This document shows, piece after piece, positions 1-5,804 of a stretch of DNA of 6,449 nucleotides. Both the position numbers and the translations under genes were made by a program. The DNA comes from Ectothiorhodospiraceae bacterium. Lineage in GTDB: Bacteria > Pseudomonadota > Gammaproteobacteria > Thiohalomonadales > Thiohalomonadaceae. Positions within the stretch are counted from its first letter, which is position 1. Each line of letters opens with the position of its first letter. The notes below the pieces were generated by a model that was not told the origin of the DNA, searched no databases, and was given only the letters and a program-made list of their open reading frames with translations. The stretch lies in contig SLDE01000067.1 in the NCBI GenBank assembly GCA_007125455.1, positions 1 to 6,449 of the forward strand. The letters run 5' to 3'.

Positions 1-2071
1 CACCGCCACCGCTGGATGTTCTTCTGCTATAGGTGGCCTGGTACTCGCCCGTCTCCCCCTGTTCGACCTCAATATCCAACGTCGATGGTGTGTTCCAGCC
101 GCTGATGGCACGAAACTCCACCTGATAACTCCCTGCAGGTACGCCTGACTCAACATCACCACTGGCATTCCAGCTTAACTGCCCCACCCGACGCCATGCA
201 GCTCCGGCGTCCACTGCCTGCTCTGGAGATATCTCCACCGTAAGAGCACCGATGTTAGAAACATAGGTGGCCTGGTACTCGCCCGTAACCCCCTGCTCGA
301 CCTCAATATCCAACGTCGATGGTGTGTTCCAGCCGCTGATGGCGCGAAACTCCAGCTCCTGGCTACCCACCGGCACACTACCCTCCAGATAACCACTCTC
401 GCGCCAAGGGGTACCCAAGCCACGCACCCGCCAAGCGGCCCCGGCGTCGATGGCCCCTGTCGGCCCAAGTGTCACCTGCACTGCGCCAATGGCCTGATAC
501 TCAAAACTCAGTTCATTATGCCCGTAGTCCAGCAGCACGGTCTGGGTGGGTGGGGTCAGCCATGAGTCATCAATATATTGAAAAGAGAGTTCCAGCTCCT
601 GCCCCGGTATCAGATCCTCAAGCACCTCCCCACTCGCCAACCAGTCTCCGCCATCGGCACTCCAGCGCGCACCGTCCTGCCGCGCCGCCTCGGGCTCCAG
701 CACCACCTGCAGGCTGGCTCCTTCCAGAGCCTGATGGCTGGCATATACATCGATACGCGGACGCGGCGGGTCACGGGTATCCACCGTTTTACCGGTATGC
801 TTCAACACATACAGTAAATCCTCTACCGTCTTGTCTGGATGAAGGGTACGCAAGGCCGCGAAGGCACCGGCCACATGGGGGGTGGCCATGGATGTTCCCG
901 AATAGCTCACATAGCCGTCGGCATACGCCTCTGCCGATGAGATCTCCACACCGGGGGCCAATAGCTCGATGAGATCCGAATGATTGGAAAAAGCCGCCAG
1001 CTCATCTTCTTTGCTGGTTGCCCCCACCGCGATCGCGGAGGAGATACAGGCCGGGGCACTGATACTACCGGTTTTTTCATCATTGCCCGAAGCCGCCACG
1101 GTGGCGATTCCTACGGAGAGCAGATTATCGATAGCCGCCTTGGTGCTCCCATAATCACCATCACATGCCAGGGCAAAAGTCTTCTCTTCTGCGCTTCCAA
1201 AGCTCATATTCACCGCTGCGGCAGAAATTCCATTCGCTTGCCCATGCAGATCCAAAACATGCTCCAGGGCAGCGATTTGATCACTGGAAAAGCTGGCGAG
1301 ACAGGGGGTGCTACTTGCGCCACCACAAGACCCACTGTCATCGATCTTTGAAAAGACCTGGATCGCAATGATATCGGCCCCTTTTGCTACACCGGCAAAG
1401 TCATTGCTCTGAAAACCGGCGGCGATCCCGGCCACGTGAGTACCGTGTCCGCAGCCTGAGATATCGCTGCAATCCATCCCGGCCCCATCGGCGTAGGAGG
1501 TTTCTTCCCCGTCGGGGCAAAGCGAGGTGGCATTTTGACTTTCCTCGTTCGATGAAAAGCAGGCCTCAGCCACGACCCGCTCCGCAAAGAAGGCGTGCGT
1601 TTTATCCACCCCGGTATCCAGTATCGCAACCGCCCACCCGCTGCCGGTGCCGCCCTGTGCCCACAGCGTGTTGGCTTGGATCAGCGGGATGCTGTCGCCG
1701 AGCAAGGGCCGGTGAAGGTGATCCTCAGTGATGGCGCGCACCTCGGGATCATCGCGCAGGGCCTGTAGTGTCGCCTGATCGGCCCGTAGCACCATGCCAG
1801 GAACCCGGCTGAAGCGTCGGCTCGGTGTCGCGGGTCGGCCTGCGGCGGCCAGACGCTCCAGCACCCGCTGCTGAACCTCCTGGATACGCGCCTGCTGCCC
1901 AGCACGCTGCTGAGCCGTTAAGAGGCCTGCAGGCAGGGCAGGCTCATCCATCTGCACGATCACCCGAACCGAACCCTGCTCCTGGCTGAGCTCCATTAGA
2001 CGTGACCACTCATCCGCCAGGGCCCACGGCGCAGTGCACAACAACAGCAGGGCGAAAATCAAGGCTCGCAT
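1..2071 (-). CDS. Secreted subtilisin-like serine protease (peptidase S8) with I9 propeptide and C-terminal tandem repeats, 3' end outside window
   Basis: My translation of the minus strand from the ATG at 2071 stays open for 690 codons and runs off the left edge. AGGAGT lies 9 bases upstream. Residues 1-19 form a Sec signal peptide (MRALIFALLLL, then APWALA before Asp20). Residues about 33-122 look like an I9 propeptide: a VRVIVQM strand, a Gln/Arg-rich helix, and DDPEVRAITED at the end. The catalytic domain (about 125-430) has all S8 motifs: Asp152 in AILDTGVD, His209 in GHGTHVAG, oxyanion Asn330 in AASGN, and Ser394 in SGTSMATPHVAG. Cysteines 171, 185, 201, 207, 249, 257, 303 and 342 suggest disulfides and periplasmic or extracellular action. 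Residues 452-681 are three beta-type repeats, followed by a Ser/Gly-rich stretch cut by the window edge. The substrate is unknown. The gene sits 30 bases after the lipoprotein gene and is probably cotranscribed with it. The S8 assignment is firm; the surface-sorting role of the tail is inference. Confidence 0.95.
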   Translation of the reverse strand, partial: MRALIFALLLLCTAPWALADEWSRLMELSQEQGSVRVIVQMDEPALPAGLLTAQQRAGQQARIQEVQQRVLERLAAAGRPATPSRRFSRVPGMVLRADQATLQALRDDPEVRAITEDHLHRPLLGDSIPLIQANTLWAQGGTGSGWAVAILDTGVDKTHAFFAERVVAEACFSSNEESQNATSLCPDGEETSYADGAGMDCSDISGCGHGTHVAGIAAGFQSNDFAGVAKGADIIAIQVFSKIDDSGSCGGASSTPCLASFSSDQIAALEHVLDLHGQANGISAAAVNMSFGSAEEKTFALACDGDYGSTKAAIDNLLSVGIATVAASGNDEKTGSISAPACISSAIAVGATSKEDELAAFSNHSDLIELLAPGVEISSAEAYADGYVSYSGTSMATPHVAGAFAALRTLHPDKTVEDLLYVLKHTGKTVDTRDPPRPRIDVYASHQALEGASLQVVLEPEAARQDGARWSADGGDWLASGEVLEDLIPGQELELSFQYIDDSWLTPPTQTVLLDYGHNELSFEYQAIGAVQVTLGPTGAIDAGAAWRVRGLGTPWRESGYLEGSVPVGSQELEFRAISGWNTPSTLDIEVEQGVTGEYQATYVSNIGALTVEISPEQAVDAGAAWRRVGQLSWNASGDVESGVPAGSYQVEFRAISGWNTPSTLDIEVEQGETGEYQATYSRRTSSGGG
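29..120 (-). repeat. Copy 1 of a near-identical 92-bp direct repeat
   Basis: This block aligns without gaps to 263-354 with four mismatches in 92 bases by eye. The offset is 234 bases, which is exactly 78 codons. It encodes the second half of protease repeat 3. The sequences flanking it inside the repeats are much more diverged, so similarity is concentrated in this block. Confidence 0.9.
263..354 (-). repeat. Copy 2 of a near-identical 92-bp direct repeat
   Basis: This is the partner of 29-120 and encodes the second half of protease repeat 2. One of the base differences changes a codon (Glu in the other copy, Val here); two others are synonymous. The in-frame 234-base spacing means recombination between the copies would add or remove exactly one protein module. 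Confidence 0.9.
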
Positions 2072-2101
2072 CGCAAGCGTACTCCTAGTAGGGCTAATCG
2101 T

Positions 2102-2881
2102 TTATTGGGGCCGGGCCAGACTGTCCCGCTGAATATTCACCACATCCGGGTGGGCTCCGAGGCGCGACATCAGCCCCTCCTCAGTACCCTCGCCCTGCAC
2201 CGACAACACCGCAAGACCGCCACGCAACTGGCGTCTCAGAGTCAGTGTAGCAGTGATTTCCCCACCCAAGCGCTCAAGATAGTCGGGTTCGCTGGGGTCA
2301 ACACCCTCGGCGAACTGCACGATGAGTCGCAGATTTTGCATGTCGGGGGCCTCAATGGTCGCCAGTTCGCCCAGCACCTGGCGGATCTGTGCCACGCTGG
2401 GAAACTGGGCGCGCCAGGGTTCAGCGAAGCCACCGTGGCAGGTCAGGCGCATCAGCTCGGGTTGCTGCGGGGCCTCCAGACGGTGCTGCAGCAGCCGAGT
2501 GATCAGGGAAACACTCACATCGCCGCTCCCCGCATCGGTGTAATAAGGCCGGGCCGGGCCGTGTTCGACGACCATCTCTTCATTCCAGCGGATCGCCTTG
2601 ATGGTAAAGTGACCGGGATGGATGGTCTGCGGGGCGTCACTGAGGGTGCGCAGCTCGAAATTACAGTGCGGGTAGTACATATCGATACGCCGCTTGGCGC
2701 GAACCTTACCGTCCTGCAGAAAGACCCGCGCATGACCGACGGGCACGCTAAGCGGCTCATGCAACACCAGCACACTGCCCGGCGCGATACGCGAGCGGGG
2801 GGATTCCTCATCCAGCACCGGGCTCTGCTGGCAGGCAGCGAGCAGGCTCAGGGATACAACGGCGGTGATCAGTTTGTACAT
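2102..2881 (-). CDS. Lipoprotein with a C-terminal I9 (subtilisin propeptide)-like domain; putative partner of the adjacent protease
   Basis: The 259-residue protein starts MYKLITAVVSLSLLAAC, a lipoprotein signal with lipobox LAAC and Cys17 as the lipidation site. I chose the ATG at 2881 because GGAGG precedes it and because the lipobox then lies at the usual position; the frame extends upstream to a TTG at 2944 that has no ribosome site. Residues about 33-178 form a first domain (GSVLVLHEPLSVPVGHARVF, then YYPHCNFELRTLS) that resembles uncharacterised proteobacterial lipoproteins I cannot name. Cys73 and Cys148 could pair. Residues about 183-259 match the I9 fold order: strand LRLIVQF, a helix through YLERLG, a strand pair around RRQLRGGLAVLSV, a helix TEEGLMSRLGAHPDV, and a last strand VNIQRD. 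The protease gene begins 30 bases downstream. The lipobox is clear; the I9-like call rests on pattern alone; the trans-chaperone or inhibitor role is inference. Confidence 0.88.
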   Translation of the reverse strand: MYKLITAVVSLSLLAACQQSPVLDEESPRSRIAPGSVLVLHEPLSVPVGHARVFLQDGKVRAKRRIDMYYPHCNFELRTLSDAPQTIHPGHFTIKAIRWNEEMVVEHGPARPYYTDAGSGDVSVSLITRLLQHRLEAPQQPELMRLTCHGGFAEPWRAQFPSVAQIRQVLGELATIEAPDMQNLRLIVQFAEGVDPSEPDYLERLGGEITATLTLRRQLRGGLAVLSVQGEGTEEGLMSRLGAHPDVVNIQRDSLARPQ

Positions 2882-2885
2882 AAGG

Positions 2886-2890
2886 CCTCC
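2886..2890 (-). promoter_or_regulatory. Ribosome binding site deciding the lipoprotein start
   Basis: GGAGG lies 4 bases before the ATG at 2881. It favours this start over the in-frame TTG at 2944, which has no purine-rich site and would put 21 residues in front of the lipoprotein signal. Confidence 0.75.
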
Positions 2891-2908
2891 GGTATTTGGG
2901 TGGCCATG

Positions 2909-2921
2909 CGTCAAGTTGACG
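2909..2921. promoter_or_regulatory. Perfect 13-bp palindrome upstream of the lipoprotein gene
   Basis: CGTCAA-G-TTGACG has two perfect 6-base arms around one central base and ends 28 bases before the lipoprotein start. It could be a small operator for the lipoprotein-protease pair. The minus-strand arm also reads TTGACG like a -35 box, but no -10 box lies at a suitable distance. A short palindrome of this length can occur by chance. Confidence 0.25.
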
Positions 2922-2968
2922 GCGATCGGCGCAGGCAGTATCAATAATAGTAGCGGTGACCGGGAGCG

Positions 2969-3040
2969 CTATCTGGCGAGCCAAAACCACCAAACGATCA
3001 GCCCGATCAGCAGCGCCCCGGCCAGGTTTATCCAGATCAT
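2969..3040 (-). CDS. 23-residue single-pass membrane microprotein, translationally coupled to copA
   Basis: The frame reads MIWINLAG, then a hydrophobic run ALLIGLIV, then WWFWLAR and TAG. Residues 4-21 can form one transmembrane helix with a Trp-rich end and a terminal Arg. Its ATG overlaps the copA stop codon as ATGA, and GGAGGAG sits just upstream inside copA, so translation is very plausible. The sequence resembles the N-terminal membrane anchor of small cupredoxin-like proteins encoded beside copper ATPases, but the soluble domain is absent. In the same frame there is no further stop for the 29 codons between TAG and the lipoprotein ATG, and no cupredoxin sequence. It may be a CopA accessory peptide or a remnant of an anchor. 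CcoS is less likely, since CcoS is about twice as long. Confidence 0.65.
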   Translation of the reverse strand: MIWINLAGALLIGLIVWWFWLAR

Positions 3041-5298
3041 TGCACTCCTCCACGCTCGCCCTTGCCTATCCTAAACAGCCGTAGCCGGTTGGCGTTGGTG
3101 ACGACGGTCAAGGAAGAGGCGGCCATGGCGGCACCGGCGATCATCGGGTTGAGCAGCAGCCCAAACAGCGGGAAGAAGACCCCGGCGGCCACCGGGATGG
3201 CCAATGTATTATAGCCGAAGGCGCCGACCAGGTTTTGCTTGATATTGCGCACCGTGGCACGGGACACCGCGATGGCGTCGGCCACCCCGTGTAGCGAGCC
3301 ACGCATCAGGGTGATATCGGCGCTTTCGATGGCCACATCGGTGCCGCTGCCGATGGCAAAACCAACATTGGCCCGGGCCAGCGCCGGGGCGTCGTTGATC
3401 CCGTCACCCACCATCGCCACCACCCGGCCCTGCCCCTGCAAGCGGGCGATATGTTCCGCCTTTTGCTCCGGCAGTACCTCGGCGATCACCGCATCGATCC
3501 CCACCTGGGCGGCCACGGCCTCGGCGGTGACCCGATGATCCCCGCTCAGCATCACCACCGTGATCCCCTGCTGGTGCAAACGGGCGATGGCCGAGGCCGA
3601 GTCCTCGCGGATCGGATCGGCGATGGCAAACACCGCCGCACCGCACTCATTCATCCCCATGTAGACCGGGGTCTTGCCCTCGGCGGCGAGACGCTCCCCG
3701 GCCTGCTCCAGATGGCCAAGAAAGACCCCGTTGTCCTTCATCCACTGGCGACTGCCGATCCATACGCTCTGCTGGTTCATGGTCGCCTTTACCCCATGGC
3801 CGCTCACCGCCTCAAAGGCGGCCAGCTCCAGCGGCTCCAGACCGCGCTCCTCGGCGGCGACGACGATAGCCGTCGCCAGGGGATGTTCGGAGCGGGCCTC
3901 CACCGTGGCAGCAATGGCCAGCAGGTTGTCACTGTCCGCCCCGGCGAAGGGCACCACCTCAACCAGTTTTGGCCGCCCCTCGGTCACGGTGCCGGTCTTG
4001 TCGAGCACCACGGTCTGCAGCTTACCGGCCTGTTGCAGGGCCTCGCCGTGGCGGATCAGCACCCCGTATTCGGCCGCCTTGCCCACCCCCAGCATCAGCG
4101 AGATGGGCGTGGCCAGCCCCAGCGCACAGGGGCAGGCGATGATCAGCACCGTCATCATCGCCACAATGCCATAGCTCAATGCCGGGGCGGGGCCGAAGTT
4201 GAGCCAGGCCAACAGGGTGAGCACCGCGATGATCATCACCGTGGGCACAAACACCGCCGAGACTTTGTCCACCAGCCGCCCGATGGCCGGTTTGCTGGCC
4301 TGGGCGCTGCGCACCATCTCGATGATTTGCGCCAGCACCGTCTCCTGGCCGATGCGTTTGCTTTGCAGCAGGAAGCTGCCCTGGGTATTGATGGTGCCAC
4401 CGATCACCTCATCACCCGCCTGCTTGTGCACAGGCATCGGCTCGCCACTGATCATCGACTCATCCACCCAAGACTCCCCCTCCAGGAGCACCCCATCCAC
4501 GGCGATCCGTTCGCCGGGGCGCACCCGCAGGGTCTCATCCAGGCCGATCTGCTGGATCGGCACATCCTGCTCCTTACCATCGCGCAGCACCCGGGCGGTC
4601 CTGGGCTGCAGGCCGATCAGGCGGCGGATCGCCTCCGAGCTGCGCCCCCTGGCGCGCAGCTCCAACGCCGCACCCACATTGATCAGCGCAATGATCATCA
4701 CCGCCGCCTCAAAGTAGGTGTGTTGCGCCAGCGCAGGGACCAGCTCAGGGGCAAGGGCAATGGCCATGGAGTAGAGCCAGGCCGCACCGGTACCCATGGC
4801 AATCAGGGTATCCATATTGGCCTTATGACGGCGGAACTGCCGCCAGGCCCCGACAAAGAAGTGCCGCCCGGCATAGTACATCGCCGCCAAAGTCAGCAGG
4901 CCGACCAGCAGCCAAAAGCCCTGCCCCTCCGTAACCGCAGGCACCCAACCGGCCTTCTCCGCCACCATCAGTGGCACCGCCAAAGCCCCGGCCACCGCCG
5001 CGCGCTTGAGCATCAAACGGTACTCGGCCCGCTCCCTGATATCGCGCTGCTCCTGTTCCGCCTCCAGATCGCGGATCAACGTGGCCTGATAACCGGCCCC
5101 CGCCACCGCAGCGATCAGTGCATCCGCCTCCACTTGCCCACGTACCTGGGCGCTGTGCTCGGCAAAGCTCACCGTGGCCTCCTCCACACCGGGCACCGCC
5201 TGCAGCGCCTCCTCCACCGAGGCAACACAACCGGCACAACTCATGCCACCGATGGATAGGCGTAGCGGGGGGGATGGGATCTGTGTGTGTTCAGGCAC
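3037..5298 (-). CDS. copA: Cu(I)-exporting P1B-1-type ATPase
   Basis: This inner-membrane pump couples ATP hydrolysis to export of Cu(I) from the cytoplasm. From the GTG at 5298 the protein has 753 residues, a normal length with one heavy-metal-binding domain. In order: GGMSCAGC (Cys21, Cys24), the SGEP actuator motif (284-287), the CPC transmembrane metal site (Cys389, Cys391), the phosphorylated Asp433 in DKTGT, His472-Pro473 in SEHP, and GDGIND (631-636). Tyr696-Asn697 and MAASS (725-729) in the last two helices are the P1B-1 signature, which points to Cu(I)/Ag(I) rather than Zn/Cd/Pb. GTG was chosen over the in-frame TTG at 5310 because GGAG lies 6 bases before it, while the TTG has no site. 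The gene overlaps the following microprotein by 4 bases. No clear CueR-type operator was seen upstream. CcoI/FixI is the main alternative, but no cco genes are in view. Confidence 0.95.
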   Translation of the reverse strand: MPEHTQIPSPPLRLSIGGMSCAGCVASVEEALQAVPGVEEATVSFAEHSAQVRGQVEADALIAAVAGAGYQATLIRDLEAEQEQRDIRERAEYRLMLKRAAVAGALAVPLMVAEKAGWVPAVTEGQGFWLLVGLLTLAAMYYAGRHFFVGAWRQFRRHKANMDTLIAMGTGAAWLYSMAIALAPELVPALAQHTYFEAAVMIIALINVGAALELRARGRSSEAIRRLIGLQPRTARVLRDGKEQDVPIQQIGLDETLRVRPGERIAVDGVLLEGESWVDESMISGEPMPVHKQAGDEVIGGTINTQGSFLLQSKRIGQETVLAQIIEMVRSAQASKPAIGRLVDKVSAVFVPTVMIIAVLTLLAWLNFGPAPALSYGIVAMMTVLIIACPCALGLATPISLMLGVGKAAEYGVLIRHGEALQQAGKLQTVVLDKTGTVTEGRPKLVEVVPFAGADSDNLLAIAATVEARSEHPLATAIVVAAEERGLEPLELAAFEAVSGHGVKATMNQQSVWIGSRQWMKDNGVFLGHLEQAGERLAAEGKTPVYMGMNECGAAVFAIADPIREDSASAIARLHQQGITVVMLSGDHRVTAEAVAAQVGIDAVIAEVLPEQKAEHIARLQGQGRVVAMVGDGINDAPALARANVGFAIGSGTDVAIESADITLMRGSLHGVADAIAVSRATVRNIKQNLVGAFGYNTLAIPVAAGVFFPLFGLLLNPMIAGAAMAASSLTVVTNANRLRLFRIGKGERGGVQ
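3045..3051 (-). promoter_or_regulatory. Ribosome binding site of the copA-coupled microprotein
   Basis: GGAGGAG inside the last codons of copA lies 4 bases from the ATG at 3040 (6 bases counted from GGAGG). Together with the ATGA stop/start overlap, it is the main evidence that the 23-codon frame is translated. Confidence 0.7.
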
Positions 5299-5304
5299 CG
5301 AAGA

Positions 5305-5308
5305 CTCC
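5305..5308 (-). promoter_or_regulatory. Ribosome binding site deciding the copA start
   Basis: GGAG with a 6-base spacer precedes the GTG at 5298. The same bases overlap the alternative TTG start at 5310, which has no purine-rich site of its own, so the GTG is preferred. Confidence 0.6.
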
Positions 5309-5416
5309 AAATGTAGTGGGCGAATAACGAAGCAAAGCCTAACACACTTGGGCGTGGGGGCCTGTCCGGCGGGTAATCTCGCCGCTGCAATGGCGGGCCT
5401 CTTTTCCTACCCCGGC

Positions 5417-5770
5417 TTACCTATCCGCCGCGATGGCGGCGACAAACTCGTCGCCGTAGTGAATGGTTAGCTCGGCGTCAGCGGGGATGTGGCGCAGGGC
5501 ATAGAGATCGAAGCCGTCGAACTCGCAGTTGGGGCGGTGGTGGTGGTTGAGGTAGCGCAGCACATTGCGCCCATCGCGGCCCAGCCAGCTGCCATCGTCC
5601 TGCTCGGCCCACAACACATGGGGGCCGGCGCCCTCCATGTCGGTGGTCTCCGGCCCCTTGTAGCTGCCCAGGTAGCTACCCTTCTTTAGCGGCTGTTTGG
5701 CGAATAGTCCCTTGCCGTGGATGCCGGAGTTTTCCACATAAAACCATTCAGAAAGTTTTACCTTGGCCAT
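5417..5770 (-). CDS. Small SET-domain protein, putative protein-lysine methyltransferase
   Basis: This 117-residue protein is almost entirely a compact SET domain. SET enzymes transfer a methyl group from S-adenosylmethionine to a lysine of a protein substrate. Visible motifs: the N-terminal GIHGKGLFA (16-24), equivalent to GxG; RYLNHHHRPNCEF (72-84), equivalent to the R-F-x-N-H-S-x-x-P-N knot motif with His in place of Ser; and ELTIHYGDEF (100-109), which holds the expected catalytic Tyr105. There is no signal peptide, so it is probably cytoplasmic, and no pre- or post-SET Cys cluster. The ATG at 5770 has only a weak upstream site (GGGTACGGC). The gene follows the permease gene by 34 bases, consistent with one transcript, and precedes copA by 118 bases. 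The fold call is strong; the substrate and any link to metals are unknown. Confidence 0.88.
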   Translation of the reverse strand: MAKVKLSEWFYVENSGIHGKGLFAKQPLKKGSYLGSYKGPETTDMEGAGPHVLWAEQDDGSWLGRDGRNVLRYLNHHHRPNCEFDGFDLYALRHIPADAELTIHYGDEFVAAIAADR

Positions 5771-5804
5771 GCCGTACCCGTTGTTGATGCTTGAGGCTCA
5801 AAGC

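Larger units (their letters stand above)
29..718 (-). repeat. Three tandem ~78-residue beta-type repeats in the protease C-terminus
   Basis: Residues 452-530, 531-609 and 610-681 of the protease repeat one pattern: a starting strand (LQVVLEP, VQVTLGP, LTVEISP), then a small-residue turn and A-x-W (DGARW, DAGAAW, DAGAAW), a W-x-x-S-G segment, a Pro-Gly or Pro-x-Gly turn, an E-F-R-A-I-S-G-W type strand, a T-P segment, and a closing F/Y-x-Y-Q-A. This pattern is common in secreted bacterial proteins, often as repeated extracellular beta-sandwich-like modules. Repeat 1 is the most diverged; repeats 2 and 3 are close to each other. A binding or spacer role is inferred. Confidence 0.85.

Noticed and set aside
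469..1731. Several plus-strand frames across the protease region
   Set aside because: The minus-strand frame through this region is continuous and carries the complete S8 catalytic motifs in the right order, so these are antisense shadows.
1..2071. Protease read as a broken gene because only short minus-strand pieces are evident at first glance
   Set aside because: Codon-by-codon translation from 2071 shows no internal stop or frameshift; the gene simply runs past the window edge.
2105..2947. Plus-strand frame of 280 codons opposite the lipoprotein
   Set aside because: It mirrors the lipoprotein frame almost exactly and shows no domain or signal; the minus-strand product has a clear lipobox, a ribosome site and a fitting downstream partner.
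2969..3040. The 23-codon frame as CcoS of the cbb3 oxidase assembly set
   Set aside because: CcoS is about 45-70 residues with a conserved acidic tail after the helix, which is absent here. The ATPase also has P1B-1 CopA features and no cco genes are in view.
3451..5259. Long plus-strand open frame of 602 codons opposite copA
   Set aside because: It lies entirely antisense to a full-length CopA with every family motif. Its translation is rich in His, Arg, Gly and Gln with no recognisable domain, as expected for the shadow of a GC-rich gene.
5367..5396. Two overlapping short hairpins upstream of copA (stem CGGCG/CGCCG at 5367-5384 and CCGC/GCGG at 5382-5396), as a possible terminator or leader switch
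   Set aside because: Stems are only 4-5 bp in GC-rich DNA and no T-run follows on the minus strand, so neither a terminator nor an attenuator is supported.
5299..5416. CueR-type operator or sigma-70 promoter for copA
   Set aside because: I found no CueR-like dyad and no -35/-10 pair with acceptable spacing; the best candidate boxes are only 14 bases apart.
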